Shown piece after piece: positions 33,901 through 44,144 of a stretch of DNA of 64,000 nucleotides; position 1 is the first letter of the stretch, and each line of letters starts with the position of its first letter. The notes under the pieces are model-generated. The model was not told the origin of the DNA. It did no database searches and saw only the letters and a list, made by a program, of their open reading frames with translations. The position numbers and the translations under genes were made by a program. Source of the DNA: Mycolicibacterium sp. P9-22 (GTDB lineage Bacteria > Actinomycetota > Actinomycetes > Mycobacteriales > Mycobacteriaceae); contig NZ_NPKP01000001.1 of NCBI RefSeq assembly GCF_008329585.1, positions 620,001-684,000 on the forward strand. Reading direction: 5' to 3'.

Positions 33901-34814
33901 TGATTGGCGTCTTTCGTTCGAGTGCGGTCGGTGACCGAACTGAAAGTTCGAAGAAGGCACGACGTAACGATGAGTATTTTCTGATCGGTTGCTCTGAACA
34001 CTCCTAGGGCCACGCAAGGGAGGATTGGATCGTCCTCTTTGAACCATCGGCGGTATCGGCAATGGTTTGGCTGGCCGACCTGCTAGTTCTGTGCGGACAA
34101 ATAATCAACGCGCCGCCGCCTCCCGTAGTTACGGAGAATGGTCACACAGTTCATCGACTTTGGTCGTTGAATCAGCGGGTTATCAAGGTCCGCTTCGGTC
34201 CAGCCAAATATCGAAGCCGTACGCAAATAATGAGATTCATACCTTGGACGTAGCTGCTAGAGTGTCTGCGGCTGCATCAACCGACGATGAACAGTGCGAC
34301 AGGTGCGATCCGCTGCACAATTCTGTCGGCAATCTGGTCTCGGGACGCCCCCTGCTCAATCCGTGAGGCTTGGCCGCTGAAGCGGATCTCGCTGCTTGCG
34401 ATTTGATCGCCGAGTCGCCGGTACGTGTAGCCAAGTTACGAAGGCGGCGTGCTGCCCGTTTCCGAACTCGATTAGTCAGACATGGCCGAACAAACCGAGT
34501 CACCTGGCATCTAAGCTATGCGTTGGAAACCACCCAACTGGATTCATCGGTCGCGGGCTCGTTCGATTCCGGCCAGCCGCACTTGGTGGAAGTTCGAGGT
34601 CGCTTGCGAACTGCACAGTTACCGCACGTCGTCGCTTTTTTGGCGATGTCGTGCGCGGGTGCGGAGTCTGAGATCCTCGACCAGCCAGCACTGCCCTACG
34701 CTCCAAGCTCGGATCACCGACATCGCTAGTCAGCAATTAGACAGTGCGAGGTATTGCTCCTGGTTCTGCTGCCGTCAATGGTGAACCTTCGCGGAAGTCG
34801 GCCACCGGGCAGCA
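33901..34814. other. gene-poor stretch at the right side of the island
   Basis: About 0.9 kb with lower G+C and short open frames in all phases, none with a recognisable motif or a plausible ribosome site. The first part is presumably the promoter region of the solenoid-protein gene. A weak inverted match to the IS subterminal repeats is at 34774-34787. I see no RNA gene here. Confidence 0.5.
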
Positions 34815-35948
34815 TCACGCCGGCGGCGCCGGGGCTGTCAACTTCTGGATGGTCGCGATCTCGCTGGGACGATAGGCGCTACCGTCCGGCTGGATCAGAT
34901 CGTGGAACCACGTCTTGGGTGCCTCCTTATAGGGCTTGTCCCACGAGTCCCACGGAAGATAAGTCTGCGTGCGGCCCGCGATGAACCCCCAGTTGTAGAC
35001 GCCCACACCGCGTTTCTTCGCGATGGGCAGTATGCCCTCGACGGTGCTGCCTTCCTCGCGAGCCAGGTACTCGGTGCAGATCATCGGGCGACCCAGCGGG
35101 GCGAGTTCGTCTATGCGAGCATCGAATTCGTCCGGTGTCCCATAGCTGTGGAAGGTGATGACATCGGAGTTGTCCAGCTGGATCGACGCGATGGCGCTGC
35201 GACGACCGGCAGCCCAGTTTCCCTGCCAGACACCGCTGGTCAGCGGCTGCACCGGATCGACCGAGCGTGCCCATTCGAAGACCTGCGGCAGCAGCTTCGC
35301 GACCACTTGCTGCTTGTCGGAGCGTTCGACCTTGCGGTACTGCTTGGCCGGGTTGTCGGGTTCGTTCCAGAGGTCCCACCCCAGGATGCGGGTGTCACCG
35401 CGGAACGCCCCGATCAGCCCGGTGACGTAATCACGCAGCACGGGAAGGTAAGCGGGGTCGTCGATCAGGTCGGCGCCCGGGCCTTGCACCCAGCCCGAGT
35501 TGTGCACCCCAGGAGTCGGCGCGCGCTGTGGACCGACCTTCGGATGCGGATCCCAGCAGGAGTCGAAGAGTACGAACAGCGGCTTGATACCTCGGCTGGA
35601 GGCGATGTGGACGAACTGCTGGACGCGGCGCACGAATCCGGCCCGATCTTGGGCCCACAGCTGATCGTGCAGGAACACCCTCATGGTGTTCATCCCGACC
35701 CGCCGCGCCAGCTGGAATTCACCGTCGATGCGTCGGGGGTCGTAGGTGCCCGCCTGCCACATCTCGATCTGATTGCTGGCCGTCACGGGAACGTAGTTGG
35801 CACCGACCAGCCAGCCCTGCGCCTGATACCAGGTTTTCGCACGGTCCGCCGGCCAGCGACTCGGCGCCGCGGACGCGATCGGCATCTGGGTCAGCGCCGC
35901 GCCCATTCCCAAGAGAAGCGGGAGTTTGAGGGCCGTCCGACGATGCAC
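34815..35948 (-). CDS. GH5-like glycoside hydrolase, secreted
   Basis: A 377-residue protein with an N-terminal twin-arginine-like signal (HRRTALKLPLLLGMG ... ASAAP), then a TIM-barrel of the cellulase/mannanase type. NTMRVFLHDQLW is the early barrel strand; LGWDLWNEPDN contains the acid/base Glu of clan GH-A; ITFHSYG and MICTEYLARE give the His and the nucleophile Glu. It would cut a beta-linked glycan outside the cytoplasm; the target (plant material or cell-envelope glycan) is unknown. The start is a GTG at 35948 with only a weak ribosome site. First core-like gene after the island. Confidence 0.83.
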   Translation of the reverse strand: MHRRTALKLPLLLGMGAALTQMPIASAAPSRWPADRAKTWYQAQGWLVGANYVPVTASNQIEMWQAGTYDPRRIDGEFQLARRVGMNTMRVFLHDQLWAQDRAGFVRRVQQFVHIASSRGIKPLFVLFDSCWDPHPKVGPQRAPTPGVHNSGWVQGPGADLIDDPAYLPVLRDYVTGLIGAFRGDTRILGWDLWNEPDNPAKQYRKVERSDKQQVVAKLLPQVFEWARSVDPVQPLTSGVWQGNWAAGRRSAIASIQLDNSDVITFHSYGTPDEFDARIDELAPLGRPMICTEYLAREEGSTVEGILPIAKKRGVGVYNWGFIAGRTQTYLPWDSWDKPYKEAPKTWFHDLIQPDGSAYRPSEIATIQKLTAPAPPA

Positions 35949-36028
35949 CTACGAAATCTACGGTGCCGCGAACACCGGCTCCGACCGAAGAACCGCTTCG
36001 CAATCACTCGGTGGTCAAACCGTGATGA

Positions 36029-36877
36029 TCAGTCCGATTTTCCGAGCCCCTTCGCCTGGAAACGCCCGATCGACACCACCGCGCGCCGTCGCGACATGAG
36101 TCGGGTCTGGGCGACCAGAAACAGCCGGTTGGGCAGGCTCGGCACCAGCATGTGCTTACGGCCGACCGCGGTGAGAACCCGGCGTGCCACCGCGTGCGGC
36201 TCGGAGATCAGCCACTGCGGATACGCGTCGAACAGGTCGCCCTGGGTGTTCATCAGTCCGCCCACCATCACCAGCACGTCGACACCGGTGCCGAGCAGCT
36301 CGAACCACAGCGCCTCGCCCAGGCAGATCTGAAACGCCTTGTTCGCGCTGTACGCCCCGGTGAACGGACTCGACGTCAGACCGACTCCCGACGACACGAT
36401 GATGATCGAACCTCGTCCACGCGCACGCATCTGATTGCCGAAGCGGTGCAACAGGTCGGTGTAGCCCCGGGCATTGATATCGATCATCCGGCGGTGCACG
36501 TCCAGTGGCATGTCCAGGATGCGCGGTGTGTCCGGGGGAGTGAACATGTGGTTGCAGACCAGCACATCGATCTCGGCTTCGTCGGCCACGCTCTCGATCT
36601 GCTCAATCGCCTTGGTATCGCCCATATCGCACGGCACTGCCCGCACCTCGACGCCGAACTCCGAGCGCAACTCCTCGGCCCGCGTGGACAGCTCGTCGTC
36701 GAGCACATCGACGAGGATCAGGTTCAACCCTTCGGCGGCCAATTGTCGCGCGAATGCGTAGCCGAGGCCGACGTCGCGGGCGGCGCCCGTCACCACGGCC
36801 CACCCGCCTTTGTAGGCACGGACGCGGGCACGGCGCAACGACCTCAGGCGCCGGCGATGCGAAGCCGTGCGATCCAT
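36029..36877 (-). CDS. short-chain dehydrogenase/reductase
   Basis: A 282-residue SDR. The NAD(P) motif is AVVTGAARDVGLGYAFA, catalytic Ser in IIVSSGVGL, and Tyr/Lys in GAYSANKAF. The usual NNAG is replaced by VCNHMF. An Arg/His-rich N-terminal tail (DRTASHRRRLRSLRRARVR) precedes the fold, and the last 60 residues (RKHMLVPSLPNRLFLVAQTR) suggest membrane association, as in mycobacterial SDRs acting on lipids. GAGGAGG lies six bases before the ATG at 36877, which decides the start; the frame runs on to 37198 inside the divergent gene. Substrate unknown. Confidence 0.85.
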   Translation of the reverse strand: MDRTASHRRRLRSLRRARVRAYKGGWAVVTGAARDVGLGYAFARQLAAEGLNLILVDVLDDELSTRAEELRSEFGVEVRAVPCDMGDTKAIEQIESVADEAEIDVLVCNHMFTPPDTPRILDMPLDVHRRMIDINARGYTDLLHRFGNQMRARGRGSIIIVSSGVGLTSSPFTGAYSANKAFQICLGEALWFELLGTGVDVLVMVGGLMNTQGDLFDAYPQWLISEPHAVARRVLTAVGRKHMLVPSLPNRLFLVAQTRLMSRRRAVVSIGRFQAKGLGKSD

Positions 36878-36935
36878 CGAAATCCTCCTCGCGTGTACCC
36901 CTGTGAAGCTATCCGAACTTGTCGGACCCCTCTGC

Positions 36936-36941
36936 GATAAT
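36936..36941 (+). promoter_or_regulatory. -10 box for leaderless transcription of the 13E12 gene
   Basis: GATAAT ends seven bases before the A of the ATG at 36948, with no ribosome site between. This spacing puts transcription start on the start codon, as in leaderless mycobacterial mRNAs. No convincing -35 box is seen. Confidence 0.5.
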
Positions 36942-36947
36942 CGTGGT

Positions 36948-38264
36948 ATGCCGCCTCCGACAACCCCTTTCGCCGAACACGTACCTCCGGTACATCGGTT
37001 GGAGGTGTTGTTCGACGAGATGGGGGAGCTGACCGGGCAGCGCAATGCGATCGATGGCCGGCTGGTGGAAATCATCGCCGAGATCGACGGCGCCGGCACC
37101 CCCGAGGGCAATTCCCTCTGGGGTGCCACGGGGTGCCGTTCCATCGAGGCGCTGGTGGCCTGGAAGACCGGGGTCAGCCCGCGCCGGGCCCAGACCATGG
37201 TCGCCGTGGCACACCGGCTCGCCGAACTGTCCCACTGCGCCCAGGGGCTGCGGGAGGGGCGGCTGTCACTGGATCAGATCGGGGTGATCGCCGAGAACGC
37301 CGCCGAGGGTTCCGATGAGCACTATGCCGAGCTGGTGCAGGTCGCCACCGTCACCCAGTTGCGGACCGCGGTCAAACAGGAACCCCAACCCGAACCCGAG
37401 CAGCAGAAGCCGGAGCCGACCCGCAAGATCACCAAAACCGAGGGCGACGATTCCACGACGTGGCGGATCACCCTGCCCAAGGTGGAGGCCGCGAAGTTCG
37501 AGGCCGGCCTGAACTCCCACCGCGACGCTTTGGTGGCGGACTGGAAACGCGACCACGACGCCGAGGACAGTATCGATCCCGAGGACGGCTCGAAACGCCA
37601 GTACGACGCCGAGTCGAAGGTGTCTGAGCAGGCGCCGCCGTTCCCGAACACCGTGGACGCGTTCATGAGCTTGGTCGAGGCGGGCTGGGATGCCGAGGTG
37701 GCGGCCCGTCCGCACGGCCAGCACACCACCGTGGTGGTGCACGTGGATGTCGAGAAGCCGGTTGCTGCATTGCATCTGGGGTCGGCACTCACCGCTGATG
37801 ACCGCCAATACCTGCTGTGCGACGCGACCTGTGAGGTGTGGTTCGAGCGCCACGGTCGCCCCATCGGCGCCGGCCGCACGACCCGCACCATCAGCCGCCG
37901 GTTACGCCGGGCCCTGGAACATCGCGACCAGACCTGCGTCGTGCCGGGCTGCGGAGCCGCCCGCGGCTTGCATGCCCATCACCTGGTGCATTGGGAGGAC
38001 GGCGGGCCCACCGAGCTGTGGAATCTTGTGCTCGTCTGCCCGTTTCACCACCGCCAACATCACCGCGGGGTCATCACCCTGACCGGGCCCGCCGACACCC
38101 TGAAAGTCACCGACGAAAACGGTGACACCCTCACCGGCGCCTCGCTGGCCCGGCCACCCACCACACCCCCACCCGATGTACCACCATGCCCCGGGCCACT
38201 CGGGGAACGCGCCCAATGGTGGTGGTACACACCCTTCGAACCACCACCGCCCACAACGAACTAG
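36948..38264 (+). CDS. 13E12-type DUF222-HNH endonuclease-like protein
   Basis: A 438-residue member of the 13E12 repeat family, multi-copy in mycobacteria. The DUF222 part (about 15-310) includes WGATGCRSIEALVAWKTGVS and GRLSLDQIGVIAENA; an acidic Pro/Glu/Lys spacer lies near 145-160. The C-terminal HNH site is complete: RDQTCVVPGCGAARGLHAHH, LVHWEDGGPTELWNLVLVC and PFHHRQHHRG. The tail is Pro-rich. The biological role of this family is not settled; some copies host inserted elements. ATG 36948 follows a GATAAT box directly. Confidence 0.9.
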   Translation: MPPPTTPFAEHVPPVHRLEVLFDEMGELTGQRNAIDGRLVEIIAEIDGAGTPEGNSLWGATGCRSIEALVAWKTGVSPRRAQTMVAVAHRLAELSHCAQGLREGRLSLDQIGVIAENAAEGSDEHYAELVQVATVTQLRTAVKQEPQPEPEQQKPEPTRKITKTEGDDSTTWRITLPKVEAAKFEAGLNSHRDALVADWKRDHDAEDSIDPEDGSKRQYDAESKVSEQAPPFPNTVDAFMSLVEAGWDAEVAARPHGQHTTVVVHVDVEKPVAALHLGSALTADDRQYLLCDATCEVWFERHGRPIGAGRTTRTISRRLRRALEHRDQTCVVPGCGAARGLHAHHLVHWEDGGPTELWNLVLVCPFHHRQHHRGVITLTGPADTLKVTDENGDTLTGASLARPPTTPPPDVPPCPGPLGERAQWWWYTPFEPPPPTTN

Positions 38265-38302
38265 GTGGCTGTGCGACTTGGTGGTCGTGATCGAATGGGT
38301 CG

Positions 38303-38932
38303 ATGACTGCCGGTAAAAGCTGGGCCGCGGTGACGGCGGCGGCCGTGACCGTGGTGTTCGGATGGACCGAGTGGCGCACGTGGACAGCCTCCAGAGACGC
38401 GCTTCCGCTCGGAGCGACCGATCCGCGGCCGATCGTTTACGGTGAGTGCGTGCTGGTGTTGGGAAATCCTCTGCCCATCCTGCATCGCTGGCGGGTACGC
38501 ATCGCAGTGCGCTCCACCGATCCCGATCGCGCGCGGTTCGTGTTCTCCGGTGGTGCCGTGCGCAGCAAAATCTCAGAAGCCCAGATGATGGCCGACTACG
38601 CGGTTCACGAACTCGGGGTGCCGGCGCGCAACGTGGTGATCGAGGACAAATCGAGGACCACGGTTGAGAACATCACGTACTCGGCACCGATGATGGCCGA
38701 CAGCCCGGCCATCAAGATCGCGTCGGACACGTTCCATGCACGTCGCGCACGCATGATCCTTCGCGACGAATCACCCGCCTTGGCAGACAAACTGGTGCGG
38801 GCGCGCGACTACCGTCCCGGTGAGTGGGGGCCGTTGCACGCCGCCCTGGTGGCCTTCGAGTGTTATCGGGAGCGTCGTGCACATTCTCACTCATCCCGCT
38901 CCAGCGGAGGGCCGGCCGAACCGGGTCACTAG
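38303..38932 (+). CDS. YdcF/SanA-like DUF218 protein, membrane-anchored
   Basis: A 209-residue protein: a short N-terminal membrane helix (AAVTAAAVTVVFGWTEW), then the DUF218 fold. VYGECVLVLGNPLP, RFVFSGGAVRSKISEAQMMA, the family's signature region VIEDKSRTTVENITYSA, and SDTFHARRARMIL match the ElyC/SanA/YdcF group, which acts near the cell envelope and may bind nucleotides or lipid-linked sugars. It ends about 25 bases before the next gene, so the two may be co-transcribed. Confidence 0.8.
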   Translation: MTAGKSWAAVTAAAVTVVFGWTEWRTWTASRDALPLGATDPRPIVYGECVLVLGNPLPILHRWRVRIAVRSTDPDRARFVFSGGAVRSKISEAQMMADYAVHELGVPARNVVIEDKSRTTVENITYSAPMMADSPAIKIASDTFHARRARMILRDESPALADKLVRARDYRPGEWGPLHAALVAFECYRERRAHSHSSRSSGGPAEPGH

Positions 38933-38956
38933 AGTCGACCTACATGGGGGATTCAC

Positions 38957-39853
38957 ATGACTGAGCCCGAACACGAACCGAGCCAGATGGGCTCCGGCGT
39001 CGAGCCACCGATCGCCGCCCACGTACGGGAACGGTTCGACCTGCTCGAGCGGTTCGCGCCGGGCGAAGGCGCGCGGTGGGCCACCGAATTATGGTGCACC
39101 CCACCGGCGGTGGAGATGAGTCTGCGGATGCCCCCGGGTGTTCCGCCGAGTCGACCGATCGAAGCGGCCTGGGACGGACACCGGATCATCGGCGAATCAT
39201 GGGGTGAGGGAGATCCGGTGTATCTGGTGCACGGTTGGGGAGGCTGTCAGGCCCACCTGGGCGTCTTCGTCAAACCTCTGGTCGAGGCCGGGCACCGCGT
39301 CATCGCGTTCGATCTGCCCAGCCACAACGGGTCCGATCCGGGAGCACTGGCCCCGGGCCGCACCACGATCGTGGAGTGCGCCAGAGCAGTGCACGCTGTG
39401 GTCGACGAGTTCGGCCCCGCGCACACGATCGTCGGGCACTCGCTCGGCGCCAAGGCAACCTCGCTCGCGGTGTCTTGGGGGGCCGCCGCCCAACGCCTGG
39501 TGTTCCTGGCCCCGATGGGCGACTTCTCTTGGTATCTCGACGTTTTCACGCAACGCCATGGGTTCGGCCCGCGCATCCGGGCCGGACTGCACCGCCGACT
39601 CGACCAGAAACTCGCGATGCCGCTGTTCAACACCGATATCTCCGCGGTGGCCGACCGCCCCGAGAACCCGCCGCTACTGGTCATCCATGATCCCGATGAC
39701 CCTGACAGCCCGTACGGGTTCAGTGAAGAGATCGTCGCCGCGTGGCCGAACGCGAAGTTGCACACCACCAAGGGTCTGGGACGCCTCGCGCACTACCGCA
39801 TCCTGCGGCATCGCCCGGCCCTGGACGCGGCCGTCGCGTTCATCACGACATAG
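38957..39853 (+). CDS. alpha/beta hydrolase
   Basis: A 298-residue hydrolase without signal peptide. The oxyanion loop is VYLVHGWGG, the nucleophile elbow TIVGHSLGAKA, the acid in LVIHDPDDPDSP and the histidine in LGRLAHYRIL. The N-terminal 65 residues before the first strand are longer than usual. It splits an ester, amide or similar bond of unknown substrate. GGGGGATTCAC precedes the ATG at 38957. It ends five bases before the convergent mmpL stop. Confidence 0.87.
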   Translation: MTEPEHEPSQMGSGVEPPIAAHVRERFDLLERFAPGEGARWATELWCTPPAVEMSLRMPPGVPPSRPIEAAWDGHRIIGESWGEGDPVYLVHGWGGCQAHLGVFVKPLVEAGHRVIAFDLPSHNGSDPGALAPGRTTIVECARAVHAVVDEFGPAHTIVGHSLGAKATSLAVSWGAAAQRLVFLAPMGDFSWYLDVFTQRHGFGPRIRAGLHRRLDQKLAMPLFNTDISAVADRPENPPLLVIHDPDDPDSPYGFSEEIVAAWPNAKLHTTKGLGRLAHYRILRHRPALDAAVAFITT

Positions 39854-39858
39854 GGACG

Positions 39859-42735
39859 TTACCGGGCGGGCTCCAGCGGCGTCGGCGGTGTCACCGGCTG
39901 TGCGGGCCGCTGCCGGACCCGTTGCGGCCACCAGAACCATTTGCCCATCAGCGCGGCGATGGCCGGCGTCATGAACGACCTGATCACCAGCGTGTCGAAC
40001 AGCAGACCCAGACCGATGGTCGTGCCGATCTGGGCCACCACCGTCATCTCACTGACGACCATCGCCATCATGGTGAACGCAAAGACCAGACCGGCGGCCG
40101 TCACCACCGACCCCGTGCCGCCCATCGCGCGGATGATGCCGGTATTGAGGCCTGCGGGAATCTCTTCCTTCATGCGCGCGACGAGGAGCAGGTTGTAGTC
40201 CGCGCCGACGGCCAGCAGCACGATCACCGCCATTGCCATCACCATGAAGTGCAGCTCGATACCCATGATGTGTTGCCAGACCAGGATGGACAGCCCGAAC
40301 GACGCACCTAGGGACAACACCACGGTGCCGACGATCACGGCCGCCGCCACGAGCGCTCGGGTGATGAGCAGCATGATGATGAAGATCAGGCTGAGCGCCG
40401 CAATCCCGGCGATCACCAGATCCCAGTTGTTGCCTTCTTGCATGTCCTTGAAGGAGGCGGCGGTTCCGGCGAGGTAGATCTTCGAGCCCTCCAGCGGGGT
40501 GCCCTTTACGGCTTCCTTCGCCGCGGTCTTGATCTCGTCGACCAACTCGATGCCGGCGGGGGTCAGTGGATCATCCTGGTGAGAAATGATGAACCGCACC
40601 GATTTACCGTCGGGGGAGACGAAGCTGTCCATACCGCGCTTGAAGTCCTCGTTGTTGAAGGTTTCCGGCGGCAGGTAGAAGGTGTCGTCATTCTTGGCGT
40701 CGTTGAACGCCTCGCCCATGGCGTGCTGGTTCTCAGACATCGCCATGCCCTGGTCCTGCATCCCCTTCTGGGTCTGATGCATCCGCAGAATCATCTCGCG
40801 GGAGGATTCCAGCGACTCGATCTGCGCCGGCATCGTCTCCAGCATCTGTGGCATCAGCGCATCCATCGCCTGCAGATCCGGGAGCACCGCCTCGAACTGG
40901 GTGGTCATCTTGTCCGTGCCGTCCAGGGCATCGAACACCGAGCGCATCGACCAGCACATCGGGATGTTGTAGCAGTGCGGTTCCCAGTACAGATAGTTGC
41001 GGAGCGGCCGGATGAAGTCGTCGAAGTTGGAGATGTTGTCGCGCAGTTCGGCGACGTCGACGGCCATGTCCGCGGTCTTGCCGACCATGCTGTGTGTGGT
41101 CGCGCTCATCTCCCGCATGAGCGCCACCATGCGATTCATCGTGTCGATGGTGGACTGCATGTCATCGGCCTGCAGAAGCATGTCGGCGAACATGTCTTCC
41201 TGGTATTTCTGGTTCATCTGCTGGTTCGTTCCACCCATGCTCATCTGAGCGGGAATGGTGCTGAACTCCAGCGGTTCACCGGACGGGCGGGTGATGGCCT
41301 GCACATTGCCGACACCGGGCACCTTGAAGACGGCCCTGGCGATCTTGTCGATCACCAGGAAGTCCGCCGAGTTGCGCAGATCGCGATCGGTCTCGATGAG
41401 CAGCAGTTCGGGGTTCATCCGGGCCACGCCGAAGTGCCGCTCCGCGGCGGAGAACCCCTGCTGGGCGGGTAGATCCTGGGGCAGGTAAAGGCGGTCGTTG
41501 TAGTTGGTGCGGTACCCGGGCAGCGCCAGCAGGCCGATCAGCGACAGCGCGATGGTGGCCATCAGCACCGCACCGGGCCAGCGCACCACCACGGCGGCGA
41601 CGCGTCGCCAGCTTCGGATGCGCATGGCGCGCTTGGGTTCCAGCACCTTGCCGAACCGGCTGGCGACGGTGACGATGGCCGGGCCCAGGGTCAGCGCGGC
41701 CAGGACCACGACCACCATGCCGAACGCCATCGGTATGCCGAGGGTCTGGAAGTACGGCAGGCGGGTGAAATGCAGGCACAGCATCGCGCCGGCGATGGTG
41801 AGGCCCGAGCCCAGCACCACGTGGGCGGTGCCGTGGAACATGCTGAAATAGGCCGATTCCCGGTCCTCGCCGACCGATCTGGCTTCCTGATATCGGCCGA
41901 TCAGGAAGATCGCGTAGTCGGTGGCCGATGCCACCGCCAGCGTCACCAACAACTGGGTGGCGAACGTGGAAAGCCCGATCAGCTCGTGATAGCCCAGGAA
42001 CGCGACGACGCCGCGCGCCGAGGTCAACCCCAGCATCACCATGACCAACACCAGGATCGTGGTGATGATCGAGCGGTACACGAGCAGCAGCATCGTGATG
42101 ATGACCACGAAGATGGCGCCCTCGATGATCTTGACGCTGCGATCACCGGATATCTGCTGATCCGCGGCCAGCGCCGACATGCCGGTCACGTAGACCTTGA
42201 CCCCGGGCGGCGGTGGTTCGGCCTCGATGATCTTCTTCGCGGCCTCCACCGACTCGTTGGCCAGCGACTCGCCCATGTTGCCGGCCAGATACACCTGGAC
42301 ATAGGCGGACAGGCCGTCCGAGCTCTGTGCCCCGGCCTCGGTCAGCGGGTCGCCCCAGAAGTCCTGAACATGCTCGACGTGGGTGGGGTCGGCCAGCAAC
42401 CGGTCGACCATGTCGTTGTACCAATAGTGCGCATCAGCGCCCAGCTTCTGCTCGCCCTCCAGGACGACCATCACCGAACTGTCCGACTTGTACTCGTCGA
42501 ACACCTGGCCGACCCGCTTGCTGGCGATCACCGACGGCGCGTACTCCGGCGTCATCGACACCGAGCGCATCTGACCGACGGTCTCCAGTGGCGGGACCGT
42601 CAAGCTCAGCAGGGCGACGATGCCGATCCAGCCGATGATGATCAAGACGGCGAATTTGCGGATGAAACCGGCGATGCCGCCGCGTCGCTGCTGGTGCTCG
42701 GGGGTGACGACCGTGGCCGCTGAAGAGTCGGGCAC
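39859..42735 (-). CDS. MmpL-family transporter, MmpL4/5-like group
   Basis: A 958-residue RND transporter, nearer in style to the MmpL4/MmpL5 group (siderophore and drug export) than the one at 6946: [20 protein letters not shown] after helix 1, [18 protein letters not shown] in the first helix bundle, a central outer domain with coiled-coil segments and the [12 protein letters not shown] cysteine pair, and [17 protein letters not shown] in the second bundle. The GTG start (42735) has AGGAG upstream, though eleven bases away. MmpL4/5 normally come with an MmpS gene directly upstream; here the neighbour is a DUF2236 gene about 110 bases away and no MmpS is present. Confidence 0.92.
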   Translation of the reverse strand: MPDSSAATVVTPEHQQRRGGIAGFIRKFAVLIIIGWIGIVALLSLTVPPLETVGQMRSVSMTPEYAPSVIASKRVGQVFDEYKSDSSVMVVLEGEQKLGADAHYWYNDMVDRLLADPTHVEHVQDFWGDPLTEAGAQSSDGLSAYVQVYLAGNMGESLANESVEAAKKIIEAEPPPPGVKVYVTGMSALAADQQISGDRSVKIIEGAIFVVIITMLLLVYRSIITTILVLVMVMLGLTSARGVVAFLGYHELIGLSTFATQLLVTLAVASATDYAIFLIGRYQEARSVGEDRESAYFSMFHGTAHVVLGSGLTIAGAMLCLHFTRLPYFQTLGIPMAFGMVVVVLAALTLGPAIVTVASRFGKVLEPKRAMRIRSWRRVAAVVVRWPGAVLMATIALSLIGLLALPGYRTNYNDRLYLPQDLPAQQGFSAAERHFGVARMNPELLLIETDRDLRNSADFLVIDKIARAVFKVPGVGNVQAITRPSGEPLEFSTIPAQMSMGGTNQQMNQKYQEDMFADMLLQADDMQSTIDTMNRMVALMREMSATTHSMVGKTADMAVDVAELRDNISNFDDFIRPLRNYLYWEPHCYNIPMCWSMRSVFDALDGTDKMTTQFEAVLPDLQAMDALMPQMLETMPAQIESLESSREMILRMHQTQKGMQDQGMAMSENQHAMGEAFNDAKNDDTFYLPPETFNNEDFKRGMDSFVSPDGKSVRFIISHQDDPLTPAGIELVDEIKTAAKEAVKGTPLEGSKIYLAGTAASFKDMQEGNNWDLVIAGIAALSLIFIIMLLITRALVAAAVIVGTVVLSLGASFGLSILVWQHIMGIELHFMVMAMAVIVLLAVGADYNLLLVARMKEEIPAGLNTGIIRAMGGTGSVVTAAGLVFAFTMMAMVVSEMTVVAQIGTTIGLGLLFDTLVIRSFMTPAIAALMGKWFWWPQRVRQRPAQPVTPPTPLEPAR

Positions 42736-42846
42736 GTCCGGTGGCTCTCCTGATCATGTTTAGAGGTACTTAATTTTTACCAGATCCGCGGGCCCGATGG
42801 CAGGACAGCCTTCCCTCACCGACAGGTGCGAGCGCGGTCTCCCCGA

Positions 42847-44016
42847 CTACGACGTCAGGTGCCAGCGCTGCGCGAGGCGGTCGGGGATGTCGAACGGCGC
42901 TGATTTGCCGCGGGTCTGGACCGTGTAGACCTGCTGCAGCAGGTTGATCCCGAGCGGCCTGGCCAACTTCGACATCGTGCGATAGCCGATGAGATCCCTC
43001 TCGCTCCGGCCGAGAAGATGGCTGAGCCCCCAGTCGACGACGCGGGCGACGGCACTGAGTCGCGCGAAGCCGGCGGACGCCGGAACCTCCAGCAGATCCG
43101 CGGTGTCCTCCCCGATGAGATGGCGGACCAGTCCGGGCAGTGTGTCGTCGAATCGGTATCCCGGCGTCAATTGGTCCAGCAGGGTGAGCAGGGCACCGGT
43201 GAGGGCCACCCCCTCGTCGGATTTTCGGAACTGCCGACGTTCGATGGCGCCGATCAAGGCCATCGCGTCGTCGGTGTCGGTGGCGAGCAAGTCCTCCCGG
43301 ACTCCCAATAGACAGCCGACCACATTCCACAGGTGCACGTAGGCGTCGATATCGGCTCCGCTCAGGCGGACGCCGAGGCGGCGCAGGGGTTCGATCACCA
43401 CGCAGGAGAAGGACAGTAGCGTGCCGGCCAGATCCTCCTGGTTCAGTGGCGTGCCCCATTCCGGTCGCCACAGTTCAGGTGTGGTGTCGCTGCGCGTCCC
43501 GATCAGCTGCCGCACCGCGGCGTGCATCAGCCGTACACGCTGAATGGTTCTGCGGCCCTTGCCATCCGGTCCGAAACCCCCGTCGGAGAGCACGTCGAAG
43601 AGGAACTGTCCGGTCTCCAGGATGCGACGTTGCGGGTCGGTGTACAGGCGCGCGGTCAGGTGCAGCACCTGGACGCCGTTGGCGGCGGCGTACGACGATG
43701 GCAGGGATGCGCAGTACAGGCACAACGCGATATAGATGCCCCACTTCTCGAATACTTGCTGACCGCGCTCGACCTTGTCCTGGTCGGCCCAACCGGGTAG
43801 CTCCAGTGTCTCGGACAGATACACCTTGAGCTCGTCCGGCAACTCCTGCGGCACTTGCTGATCGGCGTGCACCAGGGTGCGCATGGCCGCGTTCACCGCA
43901 TCGATTCCGCCGCGTCGGAGTACCTGCGCCACCGCGATATCGGCGACCGGATCCCCGATTTCGCGCATGCTGTCGAGAAAGTCGTCCCTCCACCGTGCCC
44001 CTGCTACCCCCGTCAT
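42847..44016 (-). CDS. DUF2236 (MpaB-like oxygenase) family protein
   Basis: A 389-residue helical protein of the DUF2236 family, which includes the latex-clearing protein and fungal MpaB, heme-dependent oxygenases that cut double bonds. Visible blocks: KWGIYIALCLYCASLPSSYA, VLHLTARLYTDPQRRILETG, RVRLMHAAVRQLI, and WGTPLNQEDLAGTLLSFSC, with histidines in positions that bind heme in this group. The role here is unknown. It lies upstream of mmpL on the same strand and divergent from the DUF5995 gene (about 130 bases), which often keeps similar company. Confidence 0.82.
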   Translation of the reverse strand: MTGVAGARWRDDFLDSMREIGDPVADIAVAQVLRRGGIDAVNAAMRTLVHADQQVPQELPDELKVYLSETLELPGWADQDKVERGQQVFEKWGIYIALCLYCASLPSSYAAANGVQVLHLTARLYTDPQRRILETGQFLFDVLSDGGFGPDGKGRRTIQRVRLMHAAVRQLIGTRSDTTPELWRPEWGTPLNQEDLAGTLLSFSCVVIEPLRRLGVRLSGADIDAYVHLWNVVGCLLGVREDLLATDTDDAMALIGAIERRQFRKSDEGVALTGALLTLLDQLTPGYRFDDTLPGLVRHLIGEDTADLLEVPASAGFARLSAVARVVDWGLSHLLGRSERDLIGYRTMSKLARPLGINLLQQVYTVQTRGKSAPFDIPDRLAQRWHLTS

Positions 44017-44144
44017 CGGCTCAGCCTGACACAGAAGCGAATTGGTTGCCGCGGATGTCGCATCATGTGATGATCTCGAAAGGGGAGATCTTCACGACGG
44101 CCGGTCACGGCCCGTCGTACCGCGTTCACGGGGGAAGCACACGC

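Noticed and set aside
34237..34729. Several short frames on both strands at the right side of the island
   Set aside because: No motif, no ribosome site, and Arg/Ser-rich composition typical of non-coding DNA.
34902..36332. 476-codon plus-strand frame over the GH5-like and SDR genes
   Set aside because: It runs across two well-supported genes on the other strand and has no recognisable domain.
42434..42757. ATG at 42757 next to the mmpL start as a small MmpS-like gene
   Set aside because: The frame lies within mmpL in another phase and lacks a membrane helix or MmpS features.
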